Source of the DNA: Clostridiales bacterium | GTDB taxonomy: Bacteria; Bacillota; Clostridia; Lachnospirales; Lachnospiraceae | Length of the DNA stretch: 44,091 nucleotides | Direction of reading: 5' to 3' | Assembly (NCBI GenBank): GCA_012519905.1 | Contig: JAAYPG010000133.1 | Location: forward strand, 1 to 44,091 | The notes under the pieces: generated by a model | The model's database searches: none | Seen by the model: the letters and a program-made list of their open reading frames with translations, nothing else | Told to the model about the DNA's origin: nothing | Part shown: positions 9,446-17,507 of the stretch, piece after piece | How the letters are laid out: each line of letters begins with the position of its first letter | How positions within the stretch are numbered: the stretch's first letter is position 1 | Program-made: the position numbers and the translations under genes

Positions 9446-9668
9446 AACTTAATCTCCTAATTTCTATCGCTTCTGCTATTTTCTTTCCAACTGCCAACCT
9501 GCTGCCCCTAACCATAAAAATAACAGCCCCACCGCTGTTACGATTCAGGACCCTGACATGAGTACCTTTGGTTATTCCTAGAGCCCCAAGCCTTCGCATG
9601 GTTACCAAGTCAAGATCCATCGATTCTACAATATAGGTATTACCAATTTCGGCTCCTTTTAATGTCAT
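9411..9668 (-). CDS. feoA: Ferrous iron transport protein A
   Basis: An 85-residue SH3-like FeoA domain protein that works with FeoB. MTLKGAEIGNTYIV opens the domain, then MRRLGALGITKGTHVRVLNR and VRGSRLAVGKKIAEAI, the usual FeoA core. The ATG at 9668 is chosen because GGAGG lies eight bases before it; an upstream in-frame start at 9701 would add 11 residues without support. The C-terminus extends about ten residues past the usual end and overlaps feoB by 35 bp. Fur-type control is expected from the box at 9720-9734. Confidence 0.93.
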   Translation of the reverse strand: MTLKGAEIGNTYIVESMDLDLVTMRRLGALGITKGTHVRVLNRNSGGAVIFMVRGSRLAVGKKIAEAIEIRRLSYEKRISSRLCR

Positions 9669-9719
9669 CCCAGTTTTCCTCCGATTATCTATCCTTATCA
9701 ATCCATTACTTTCCTTTAT

Positions 9720-9734
9720 TGATAATAATTATCA
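9720..9734 (-). promoter_or_regulatory. Fur-type iron box (7-1-7 palindrome)
   Basis: TGATAATAATTATCA is a perfect 7-1-7 inverted repeat and matches the known Gram-positive Fur consensus TGATAATnATTATCA. It begins at about the expected transcription start of the promoter at 9741-9769 and lies about 50 bp before feoA. Iron-bound Fur here would be expected to block transcription; this is inferred from the site alone. Confidence 0.93.
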
Positions 9735-9740
9735 TTTACC

Positions 9741-9769
9741 ATTATATAACCAGCTACTTTCTTTGTCAA
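9741..9769 (-). promoter_or_regulatory. Promoter of the feo operon
   Basis: On the minus strand TTGACA (9764-9769) and TATAAT (9741-9746) are separated by exactly 17 bp, a perfect sigma-A consensus promoter. Transcription should start near 9734, at the edge of the Fur-type box. Confidence 0.92.
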
Positions 9770-9851
9770 TATATTTTATATGAAAATGTTAAAATAATAA
9801 CATGAAAATTTAATAGCGTTTTTTATAATAGGATGCACTTTCCTACTATAT

Positions 9852-9881
9852 AAAAAGACAGGAGAAATCGCCCCCTGTCTT
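9852..9881 (-). terminator. Terminator after queH
   Basis: The stem AAGACAGG (9855-9862) with CCTGTCTT (9874-9881) is followed on the minus strand by TTTTTAT. It lies 6 bp after the queH stop. Confidence 0.88.
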
Positions 9882-9887
9882 CCCTTG

Positions 9888-10514
9888 TTAGTTTTTAGCG
9901 GACCTTCCGGATCTCATGGAGTATACACATCCACAGTAGTCCTGACGATAAAGCCCATATTCTTTCGATAACTCAATTGAACGCTTGTATCCATTACGTT
10001 TCTTAAAATCAGATGGTAGAAATAGTACACCATATTTCGATGCCACTTCTTCACCTATTTCATTTAGCTTACTTGCATTCTTATGTGGACTTATGGTAAG
10101 CGTTGTTGTAAAGAATTCATAGCCACCTTCTCTTGCAACCTTGGCAGCCTCCTCAAGCCTCATGCGATAGCATATAGCACATCTGTCGCCACCCTCAGGG
10201 TCCTTCTCATGTCCCTTAATCATCTCATAGTATTTCTTTGGCTCATATTCGCCCCTAACAAAGAATACTGGATTCTTTAATGACATCGCTTGTATCAAAT
10301 CCTGCTGCTCCTTAGCCCTTCTACCATATTCCTCTTCAGGATAAATATTGGGATTATAGTAATAGACCGTTATCTCAAAATACTCAGACAAATATTCCAA
10401 TACATAACTGCTACAAGGTGCACAGCAGCTATGAATCAGAAGTCTAGGTAGCTTAGAGTTATCATTGGCTCCAATTTTATTTATTATTTTATCAAGCTCT
10501 AATTGGTAATTCAT
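9888..10514 (-). CDS. queH: Epoxyqueuosine reductase QueH
   Basis: A 208-residue protein of the QueH (DUF208) family, which reduces epoxyqueuosine to queuosine in tRNA and replaces the unrelated QueG. Conserved Cys groups are visible: SCCAPCSSY (C30, C31, C34), GGDRCAICYRMR and YCGCVYSM, which fit the iron-sulfur and metal sites of the family. The start follows AAGG at good distance. It stands between the feo promoter region and hisC and seems to be transcribed on its own or with hisC, ending at the terminator at 9852-9881. Confidence 0.93.
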   Translation of the reverse strand: MNYQLELDKIINKIGANDNSKLPRLLIHSCCAPCSSYVLEYLSEYFEITVYYYNPNIYPEEEYGRRAKEQQDLIQAMSLKNPVFFVRGEYEPKKYYEMIKGHEKDPEGGDRCAICYRMRLEEAAKVAREGGYEFFTTTLTISPHKNASKLNEIGEEVASKYGVLFLPSDFKKRNGYKRSIELSKEYGLYRQDYCGCVYSMRSGRSAKN

Positions 10515-10593
10515 ATCTTGAACCTTGCCTTCCTAAAAGATACAAGCCATCCCCATGAAAGTGTATGTATCAATTGTTTATAATTTTTCCCTA

Positions 10594-11670
10594 CTATTTG
10601 CTTTCTATATATTTACTAAGAAAATCAAAAAGTTTGTCCATTTCTTCTTTCTTACCTATTGTGACCCTCAGATAGTTGTCAATTCTCGGCAAATCAAAAT
10701 AACGAACATATATCTTGTTTTCCTTTAAAGCCTCATATAAGTCCTTCGCTGGAATAGAAGCATGGGTAACAAATAAGAAATTTGCTCCTGACTTTGGAAA
10801 GCTAAAGCCTAGCCTTCTAAACTCTTTTTCTGACTCATTTCTAACATCCAAAATATTTTGGATTTTTTCATTATAATATTCCCAGTCCCTTACCCCCTCC
10901 ACTCCTGCTAAAATAGAAGCTTGGTTTAAGGTATAGGAGTTAATTGAGTATTTCACATCATTCAAAGCCTTTATTAGCTTCTTACTTCCCATAGCATATC
11001 CTATTCGCATTCCTGCCATGGACCTCGATTTAGAAAATGTCTGAACAACCAACAGATTCTCATATTTACTTACTAATGATAAGGCTGATTCCCCTGCAAA
11101 GTCAATATAAGCTTCATCAACAATAACCACAGAGTTGGGGTTATGGGATACGATATCCTCTATAATAGATATCTCCTCATATACGGATGTTGGAGCATTG
11201 GGATTAGCTATCACTACTCCCCCATTATCCTTATAGTAATCCTCTTTAACTATTCTAAATTCCTTGTCTAAGGGTTGTATTTCATAAGGTATTCTGTAAA
11301 GATCGCAATAAACAGGATAGAATGAATATGTTATATCTGGAAATATAATAGGCTTATCTGAATTAAAAAAAGTTAAGAATGCATTGGCTAGCACATCATC
11401 GGAACCTACTCCTACAAATACCTGATCCTTATCTAACTCATAGAAGCTAGCAAGCTCATCTACCAGAAGTCCTATGGTCGGATCAGGATATAGTCTAAGC
11501 CTATCTACATCAATATTTCTTAGAACTCTTTCTACACCTGGTGCGGGGGGATAAGGATTTTCGTTAGTATTTAATTTTATTATGGATTCATCCTTTGGTT
11601 GCTCCCCTGGAACATAGGGTGTTACCCGTCTTATATAGCTCTCCCACCTATTATTATTCATTAGCTCCAT
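10594..11670 (-). CDS. hisC: Histidinol-phosphate aminotransferase
   Basis: A 358-residue PLP enzyme that converts imidazole acetol phosphate and glutamate to histidinol phosphate in histidine synthesis. The N-terminal YVPGEQPKDESIIKLNTNENPYPPAP pattern is typical of HisC, of which NTNENPYPP is the diagnostic core. The PLP-binding lysine is in QTFSKSRSMAGMRIGYA, and the C-terminal LRVTIGKKEEMD also fits. The start ATG has GGGGAG upstream. It lies 33 bp after another aminotransferase gene and is not in a his operon here, so a broader aromatic aminotransferase role is possible. Confidence 0.9.
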   Translation of the reverse strand: MELMNNNRWESYIRRVTPYVPGEQPKDESIIKLNTNENPYPPAPGVERVLRNIDVDRLRLYPDPTIGLLVDELASFYELDKDQVFVGVGSDDVLANAFLTFFNSDKPIIFPDITYSFYPVYCDLYRIPYEIQPLDKEFRIVKEDYYKDNGGVVIANPNAPTSVYEEISIIEDIVSHNPNSVVIVDEAYIDFAGESALSLVSKYENLLVVQTFSKSRSMAGMRIGYAMGSKKLIKALNDVKYSINSYTLNQASILAGVEGVRDWEYYNEKIQNILDVRNESEKEFRRLGFSFPKSGANFLFVTHASIPAKDLYEALKENKIYVRYFDLPRIDNYLRVTIGKKEEMDKLFDFLSKYIESK

Positions 11671-11703
11671 AGCTAGTTCTCCCCTCCCACGAATTTATAC
11701 ATA

Positions 11704-12891
11704 TCACTTTTTATACTCATCTGCTAACTTCTTAAAGCCAGGCAGTGACCTCTCAATCATGCTATAGTCTACACAATAGGCAATTCTAACATAGCCTGGA
11801 CATCCAAAGGATGAGCCGGGTACTATTAAAATATTGTGCTTCTTAGCCGCTTCTGCAAACTTCCTGTCATCCTCCTCTAAAGCCTTAACAAAAAGATAAA
11901 ATGCTCCCTGAGGCTTAACGCATTCATATCCATATGATAATAAGTTATTATAAAGAAGCTCCCTGTTTCTATTATATAACTCTACATCAACTTTAGCATC
12001 AAGGCACCTTGCCACTGCCCTTTGAATTAAGGATGGAGCATTGACAAAGCCTAGTATACGGGTTGCTACATTGGCTGCAGATAATATTTCATCATAATAA
12101 TCTACTTCCCCAGGAATAACAAGATAACCAATACGCTCTCCAGGAAGAGATAGGGATTTACTGAATGAATAGCCTATAATTGTATTCCTATAGTACTTGG
12201 TGATATAAGGAACCTCTACATTGTCATATACCAATTCTCTATAAGGTTCATCTGATATCAAATAGATGGATCTACTATACTCCTTCTGCTTTCTTTCGAG
12301 TATTTCCGCTAATTTAATGAGGGTTTCCTCTGAATATACTACACCGGTAGGATTATTAGGAGAATTTATTATTACTGCTTTTGTCTTACTGCTAATCTTT
12401 TCTTCAAACTCTTCAAGATTTGGTTGAAAGTCTGTGGTATTTGGTGATATAGCCAGGAGACTACCATCAAAATTACTGACATAATTTTTATATTCACCAA
12501 AGTAAGGGGCAAATGTAATAACCTCTTCACCTGGATTTAGTAAGGTTTTTAATATAACATTTAAGCCACCGGCTGCACCCACTGTCATTACTATATTATC
12601 AGAAGTAAAGCTTGTATCAAATTTATTATTAATAGATAAGGCTATGATATTTCTAACATCCTCGTGACCAGAGTTATTCATATATCCGTGGATCTTGCCT
12701 GGCTCTTCCTCATTTAGTACATCTATAAGAGCTTCCTTAATCTGACTGGGAGGCTCTACACTGGGATTACCAAGGCTAAAATCATATACATTTTCTGCGC
12801 CATAAATATTTGCCAGACGCTTCCCCTCCTCGAACATTGCTCGTATTACGGAGCTGTTCTTAACAAATTCCATCATCTTATCTGAAATCAT
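11704..12891 (-). CDS. Class I pyridoxal-phosphate aminotransferase (aspartate aminotransferase type)
   Basis: A 395-residue fold-type I aminotransferase. The substrate-binding and PLP motifs are visible: FSLGNPSVEPP near 38-48, INSPNNPTGVVYSEE in the middle, ISDEPYRELVY, and the PLP lysine in GYSFSKSLSLPGERIGY. The C-terminal VRIAYC provides the carboxylate-binding Arg. The family includes aspartate and aromatic aminotransferases; the substrate cannot be told from sequence. The start ATG follows GAGGGGATAAA. It is 33 bp before hisC, probably co-transcribed with it. Confidence 0.88.
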   Translation of the reverse strand: MISDKMMEFVKNSSVIRAMFEEGKRLANIYGAENVYDFSLGNPSVEPPSQIKEALIDVLNEEEPGKIHGYMNNSGHEDVRNIIALSINNKFDTSFTSDNIVMTVGAAGGLNVILKTLLNPGEEVITFAPYFGEYKNYVSNFDGSLLAISPNTTDFQPNLEEFEEKISSKTKAVIINSPNNPTGVVYSEETLIKLAEILERKQKEYSRSIYLISDEPYRELVYDNVEVPYITKYYRNTIIGYSFSKSLSLPGERIGYLVIPGEVDYYDEILSAANVATRILGFVNAPSLIQRAVARCLDAKVDVELYNRNRELLYNNLLSYGYECVKPQGAFYLFVKALEEDDRKFAEAAKKHNILIVPGSSFGCPGYVRIAYCVDYSMIERSLPGFKKLADEYKK

Positions 12892-12943
12892 TTTATCCCC
12901 TCTTTCTTTCCAACATTAAATAATATACAAATATCATAGTCAA

Positions 12944-13013
12944 GTATGCCAAGCTTGGTATACCCAATGATGATATAATTTCAGCTGTCACATATATGGT
13001 TATTAGTGACAGC
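12944..13013. promoter_or_regulatory. Two inverted repeats between the cytidylate-kinase-like gene and the aminotransferase
   Basis: GTATGCCAAGCTTGGTATAC (12944-12963) is a near-perfect 20-base palindrome with a single G-T mismatch. GCTGTCAC (12984-12991) with GTGACAGC (13006-13013) forms an 8-bp stem with a 14-base loop. Neither has a clear T-run on the minus strand, so they could be a weak terminator plus an operator in front of the aminotransferase. This is inference from symmetry only. Confidence 0.5.
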
Positions 13014-13047
13014 CTAAAAAAGTTACTAGTATATAAGGAAAATCTTT

Positions 13048-13668
13048 TTACCTGAACCGAATATCAAGATATGATTTTACTATTTCTACACATTTATCAA
13101 ATCCCAGCTGGCTACTATTTAAACATAAATCATAATTCTTTGCGTCTTCCCAATTTCTACCGGTATAATATTTATAGTACTCAGCCCTATGCTTATCAAT
13201 AGATTCTATTTGCTTTTCGATATCCTTCTCAGGACCTCCAGTCATATCCTTAAGTGTCTTAATACACCTATCTAGAGGTGCATGAACAAATACCTTAGCA
13301 ACATTATCATTATCCCTGAGAATATAGTCGGCAGCACGGCCTACAATCACACAGGATTCCTGCTCGGCCAGCTCCCTAATAATCTTAGCCTGATAATTAA
13401 AGAGATTATCGTTGGATACAAAATCATCACTATCAGGAGGAATCAATTCCCCCTTATATGCTTTTCTTGCAATCTTAAAAAGAAGACTTTTTTGTAGCTT
13501 CTCATCTGCCTTTGCAAATAATTTCTCATTAATTCCGCTATCATCAGATGCCAGCCTTAGAAGCTCACGGTCATAATAATTTATACCTAGCTCCTCTGCC
13601 AACATTTTACCTATGGTCCTTCCACCGCTACCATAGCCTCTAGCTATTGTAATCACATATTTGCTCAT
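13048..13668 (-). CDS. Cytidylate kinase-like family protein
   Basis: A 206-residue P-loop protein of the cytidylate-kinase-like family found in many Clostridia beside or separate from true cmk. The N-terminus reads YVITIARGYGSGGRTIGKMLAEEL, the GYGSGGRTIG segment serving as the P-loop, then YYDRELL. VIVGRAADYIL and FVHAPLDRCI follow, as in nucleotide kinases, and the C-terminus carries YYKYYTGRNWEDAKNYDLCLNSS, usual for this group. The substrate is unknown. The start at 13668 is preferred because GGAAGG lies eight bases before it; an upstream start at 13701 lacks support. It lies 37 bp after livF and may belong to the liv transcript. Confidence 0.85.
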   Translation of the reverse strand: MSKYVITIARGYGSGGRTIGKMLAEELGINYYDRELLRLASDDSGINEKLFAKADEKLQKSLLFKIARKAYKGELIPPDSDDFVSNDNLFNYQAKIIRELAEQESCVIVGRAADYILRDNDNVAKVFVHAPLDRCIKTLKDMTGGPEKDIEKQIESIDKHRAEYYKYYTGRNWEDAKNYDLCLNSSQLGFDKCVEIVKSYLDIRFR

Positions 13669-13705
13669 ACCTTTCACCTTCCCAAAAGCTGGCGAAGCCA
13701 ACTAA

Positions 13706-14410
13706 TTATTCACCTAAATATGCTTTTTTCACTGATTCATCATTCATCAGTTTCTTAGCATCGCCCTCTAATACAATATTCCCAGTCTCTAAAACATATG
13801 CACGATGGGCAATAGATAGGGCCTTCTTTGCATTCTGCTCTACTAACAGGACTGTGGTTCCACTTTTATTAATACTTTGGATTATATCAAATACCTCTTC
13901 AACAAGAATAGGTGACAAGCCCATAGACGGCTCATCCATAAGTATAATCCTAGGCTTGGACATAAGTGCTCTTCCCATGGCAAGCATCTGCTGCTCTCCG
14001 CCACTCAAAGTACCTGCCATCTGGTTTCTGCGCTCCTCTAATCTGGGAAACCTTTTAAATACTTGCTGGAGCGTATCCATGGTTTCACCCTTGTCATTTC
14101 TGGTAAATGCACCCATTAGAAGATTCTCATAGACCGATAGCTGTGAGAAGACCCTTCTTCCCTCAGGTACATGAGCCAAGCCCATAGAAACTATTTTATG
14201 GGCTGGGATCTTTGTCAAATCAGCACCGTCATAAACTATCTCCCCCTGCTTGGGTGAAATCAATCCCGTAACTGTGTGCAATATAGTAGTCTTGCCGGCA
14301 CCATTAGCACCAATTAAAGCTATTATTTCACCTTCATTTACCTTAAAGGAGATGCCCTTAATCGCCTGAATAACACCATAATAAACTTGTAAATCCTTAA
14401 CCTCTAACAT
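13706..14410 (-). CDS. livF: Branched-chain amino acid ABC transporter, ATP-binding protein LivF
   Basis: A 234-residue ABC ATPase, one of the two motor subunits of the branched-chain amino-acid importer. Walker A is GANGAGKTT at 34-42, the Q-loop region is VPEGRRVFSQLSVYENL (a LivF signature), the ABC signature is LSGGEQQM, and Walker B is IILMDEPSMGLSP. The ATG is preceded by GGAG at seven bases; that ribosome site is the last copy of the tandem repeat at 14418-14523 that separates it from livG. Confidence 0.97.
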   Translation of the reverse strand: MLEVKDLQVYYGVIQAIKGISFKVNEGEIIALIGANGAGKTTILHTVTGLISPKQGEIVYDGADLTKIPAHKIVSMGLAHVPEGRRVFSQLSVYENLLMGAFTRNDKGETMDTLQQVFKRFPRLEERRNQMAGTLSGGEQQMLAMGRALMSKPRIILMDEPSMGLSPILVEEVFDIIQSINKSGTTVLLVEQNAKKALSIAHRAYVLETGNIVLEGDAKKLMNDESVKKAYLGE

Positions 14411-14417
14411 ACCAATT

Positions 14418-14523
14418 CTCCTCTTCTATGGAAAATTTATCTACAAATTATAACGGAGAATTTTTCTCCTCTTCTATGGAAAATTTATCTACAAATTATA
14501 ACGGAGAATTTTTCTCCTCTTCT
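14418..14523 (-). repeat. 48-bp tandem repeat (2.2 copies) carrying ribosome-site hairpins in front of livF
   Basis: Two identical 48-bp copies (14418-14465, 14466-14513) are followed by a partial third to 14523. On the minus (mRNA) strand each junction reads GGAGAAAAATTCTCC, a perfect hairpin, followed by CGTTATAAT. The last GGAGAA copy is the livF ribosome site. The arrangement, copy number and core are those of the repeat before dgt (6874-6981), although the remaining bases of the unit differ. Confidence 0.92.
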
Positions 14524-14530
14524 CTTTACC

Positions 14531-15289
14531 TTATTCTCCAAGATAGGCCTTGATTACCTCGGGATCATTTAAGACATCCTGTGGTAAGCCATTGGCCAGC
14601 TTTACGCCAAAATTCAATACAAATATCTTCTCACAAATTCCTGCCACCAGCTTCATATCATGCTCTATAAGCAAGATAGTAACGTCATATTTTTCTCTTA
14701 CCAGTCTTATTGTATCCATAAGCTCCTCTGTCTCAGAGGGGTTCATACCAGCTGCTGGCTCATCCAATAGAAGAAGCTTGGGATTGGTTGCCAGGGCTCT
14801 GGCAATTTCCAACTTTCTCTGCTTACCATAGGGCAAGTTAGAGGATAGTAGCTTGGCTTCCTTATCCAAGTCAAAAACCTTTAGTATTTCATAGGCCTGT
14901 TCATTCATAATCCTCTCTGTTTTAAAATAGGATGGTAGCCTAAGGATACCCGAAGCCGAGGAATATTTATAATTATTGTGAAGGCCACACTTAACATTAT
15001 CAAGCACAGACATATTCTTGAATAATCTTATATTTTGAAATGTTCTTGCAATACCAGCTTTATTTATTTCGATGGTACTAAGGCCTGTAATATTCTCTCC
15101 CTCTAGAAATATCTGTCCCATATCGGGCTTATATACACCTGTTAGAAGGTTAAAGACTGTGGTCTTTCCTGCTCCATTGGGTCCTATAAGGCCGTATAAT
15201 TCACCTTTATTTATAGTAATGCTAAAGGAATCAACAGCTTGTAAGCCTCCAAAGGAGATGCCTATATTTTTTACTGATAACATTTCCAT
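14531..15289 (-). CDS. livG: Branched-chain amino acid ABC transporter, ATP-binding protein LivG
   Basis: A 252-residue ABC ATPase, partner of LivF. Walker A is GPNGAGKTT at 36-44, the LivG-type loop ARTFQNIRLFKNMSVLDNV follows, the signature is the LivG variant LPYGKQRKLEIARAL in place of LSGGQ, and Walker B is LLLLDEPAAGMNP. The C-terminus ends NDPEVIKAYLGE as usual. GGAGG lies eight bases before the start, inside the end of livM. It is 120 bp from livF because the tandem repeat lies between them. Confidence 0.97.
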   Translation of the reverse strand: MEMLSVKNIGISFGGLQAVDSFSITINKGELYGLIGPNGAGKTTVFNLLTGVYKPDMGQIFLEGENITGLSTIEINKAGIARTFQNIRLFKNMSVLDNVKCGLHNNYKYSSASGILRLPSYFKTERIMNEQAYEILKVFDLDKEAKLLSSNLPYGKQRKLEIARALATNPKLLLLDEPAAGMNPSETEELMDTIRLVREKYDVTILLIEHDMKLVAGICEKIFVLNFGVKLANGLPQDVLNDPEVIKAYLGE

Positions 15290-15292
15290 GGG

Positions 15293-16396
15293 TTACGCCT
15301 CCTCCTTAGCTTTCTTTCTAATTTTGTTATCTATAAAACCCTTGAGAGAGTGTTTTTTTCGCCAATTGACACATGCAGGCGCCCAGTTAAAAATCATCAT
15401 TACTATAAGTACAATGGCATAGATAAGCATGCGGTAATCTCTCATGAAACGGAGATACTCCGGAAGCACTGTGAGTAAAATAGCTGCAATAATAGAGCCC
15501 CTAAGATTACCCATTCCACCTAGCACCACAAATACAAGAATTAATATTGAAGTATTATATCCGAATTTGGTGGACTGAACTGTGGCGATATTATGTGAGT
15601 AAAGCACTCCTGCTACTCCAGCCAAGGCCGCTGAAATTGAAAATGCAAGAATTTTATATTTTGTTATATCAATACCTATAGATTCTGCAGCTATATGGTT
15701 ATCCCTTATGGCCATAATAGCCCTTCCCGACCGTGAATTAATCAGATTTACTATAACCAAATAGGTTAGGATCAGCAAAATCACTCCGATAGTAAATGTT
15801 GAATTTCTAGGAGTACCGGATATTCCCTGAGCACCCTTAATTATAACCATGCCGCCCTCTTCAAGATTAAGAGAGGCTGTATCATTAACTGAAAAATGTA
15901 TACCTCTACTATCATAACCAATATATAATACATTGAGAACATTCTTGATGATTTCTCCAAAGGCCAGAGTTACAATGGCAAGATAATCACCTCTAAGTCT
16001 TAGAACAACGATTCCGATTAGGACTCCGAATAAGCCAGCCATTGCAGCACCGATTAGGATAGCTAATGTAAATCTTATTAAAACATTATCTATGGTACCT
16101 ACCATTATTTTTGAAAAAAATGCACCGGTAAAAGCACCAATACACATAAAGCCAGCATGCCCTAGACTTAATTGACCTAGAATACCTACTGTCAGATTCA
16201 AGGATACCGCCATAATAGCATAGTAGCACATGGCCACAAGAAGATTCTGTAGAAGATTCGACATGTTACCGGCTTTAATCATAGACATACATATTGTATA
16301 TGCTATAACTATAACACCAATAGTTATTACATTAGAGCGTGTTGATCTATTTAATTTCTGTACTTGACTTTTCATTTTCACCAATTGAGCTTTCAT
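15293..16396 (-). CDS. livM: Branched-chain amino acid ABC transporter, permease LivM
   Basis: A 367-residue inner-membrane permease with roughly nine to ten hydrophobic segments. The family motif is visible in LNLTVGILGQLSLGHAGFMCIGAF and later SISAALAGVAGVLYSHNIATV and VFVVLGGMGNLRGSIIAAILL. It pairs with LivH to form the membrane pore. The N-terminal 25 residues are basic, and the C-terminal tail is Lys-rich (about 25 residues). The start follows GGTGATGGAAG, 10 bp after the livH stop. Confidence 0.95.
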   Translation of the reverse strand: MKAQLVKMKSQVQKLNRSTRSNVITIGVIVIAYTICMSMIKAGNMSNLLQNLLVAMCYYAIMAVSLNLTVGILGQLSLGHAGFMCIGAFTGAFFSKIMVGTIDNVLIRFTLAILIGAAMAGLFGVLIGIVVLRLRGDYLAIVTLAFGEIIKNVLNVLYIGYDSRGIHFSVNDTASLNLEEGGMVIIKGAQGISGTPRNSTFTIGVILLILTYLVIVNLINSRSGRAIMAIRDNHIAAESIGIDITKYKILAFSISAALAGVAGVLYSHNIATVQSTKFGYNTSILILVFVVLGGMGNLRGSIIAAILLTVLPEYLRFMRDYRMLIYAIVLIVMMIFNWAPACVNWRKKHSLKGFIDNKIRKKAKEEA

Positions 16397-16406
16397 CTTC
16401 CATCAC

Positions 16407-17288
16407 CTACACTTTCTCTTGAATCTTCTTACCAAGAATACCAGTTGGCTTTACAAGAAGAACTATTATAAGTATTAGGAATACTATGGCATCTCCCAGC
16501 TGTGTTGAAATATAAGCACGGCTTAATATCTCAATAACACCAAGAAGTATACCTCCTATCATGGCACCCGGTATAGATCCTATTCCACCAAAAACAGCTG
16601 CAACGAAGGCCTTGATTCCAGGCATTGCTCCCGAGGTAGATGATAGATTTGTATAGGTAGAAAACATAAGCGCACTGGCAATAGCTGCAAGAGCAGATCC
16701 AATTGCAAATGTTATAGCGATAGTCTTATTCACATTTATGCCCATCAAAATCGCCGCATCTTTATCCTCTGATACAGCAATCATTCCACGGCCGGTCTTC
16801 GATTTCTTAATGAATATAGTAAGACCTGTCATAATAAGAATACATAGCGGAATAGTAACTAGAGTTTCACCTGATATGGTTATTCTGCCTCCTACCAGAG
16901 AAATAGGCTTAATAGGAATAACAGACGTAAATGATTTGGCTTCTGCACCAAATATAAGTAGTGCAATATTCTGAAGAAGATAACTTACACCTATAGCTGT
17001 TATAAGTACAGCCAGTGAGGGGGCTCTTCTAAGTGGTTTATATGCAATGCCCTCTATGGTAATACCTAATAGAGTACATAAAATAATCGAAATCACTACT
17101 GCAAGAATGGGATTTAGTCCCATTGTACTCATGATAGTAAATATAATGTATCCTCCTATCATGATTACATCGCCATGGGCAAAATTAAGCATCTTAGCTA
17201 TACCGTATACCATCGTATAGCCGAGAGCTATAATAGAATATACACTTCCAAGGCTTATTCCGTTTATTAGATAAGTAATAAAGCTCAT
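16407..17288 (-). CDS. livH: Branched-chain amino acid ABC transporter, permease LivH
   Basis: A 293-residue inner-membrane permease. It opens MSFITYLINGISLGSVYSII with GYTMVYGIAKMLNFAHGDVIM, the classic LivH motif, and ends with GGIGSIPGAMIGGILLGVIE and VLLVKPTGILG. The start at 17288 is chosen over 17315 because homologous N-termini begin here and GGGGG lies seven bases upstream. It lies about 220 bp after livK, from which it is separated by a hairpin at 17430-17471. Confidence 0.95.
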   Translation of the reverse strand: MSFITYLINGISLGSVYSIIALGYTMVYGIAKMLNFAHGDVIMIGGYIIFTIMSTMGLNPILAVVISIILCTLLGITIEGIAYKPLRRAPSLAVLITAIGVSYLLQNIALLIFGAEAKSFTSVIPIKPISLVGGRITISGETLVTIPLCILIMTGLTIFIKKSKTGRGMIAVSEDKDAAILMGINVNKTIAITFAIGSALAAIASALMFSTYTNLSSTSGAMPGIKAFVAAVFGGIGSIPGAMIGGILLGVIEILSRAYISTQLGDAIVFLILIIVLLVKPTGILGKKIQEKV

Positions 17289-17429
17289 AACTACCCCCGT
17301 AGGCATGCAAAGCATGCATTTACATATTTATTAGTAATATTATTATTGATTGTAACACAGGTATTATCATGTGACAACTAGTACAAAATAGGATTTGGTG
17401 TATATTTACATTCACCCTGATTAATATAA

Positions 17430-17471
17430 GAAACATACAGCAGGATTTATAATATCCCATCTGTATGTTTC
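17430..17471 (-). terminator. Hairpin between livK and livH, probable partial terminator
   Basis: GAAACATACAG (17430-17440) pairs perfectly with CTGTATGTTTC (17461-17471); an inner GGAT/ATCC pair can extend the stem. The minus strand continues TTATATTAATC, which is only moderately T-rich. A leaky stop here would give more binding protein LivK than permease, a common arrangement; that effect is inferred. Confidence 0.7.
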
Positions 17472-17507
17472 CCATACTAAAATTGTTTTAATTATTCATT
17501 ATATAAA

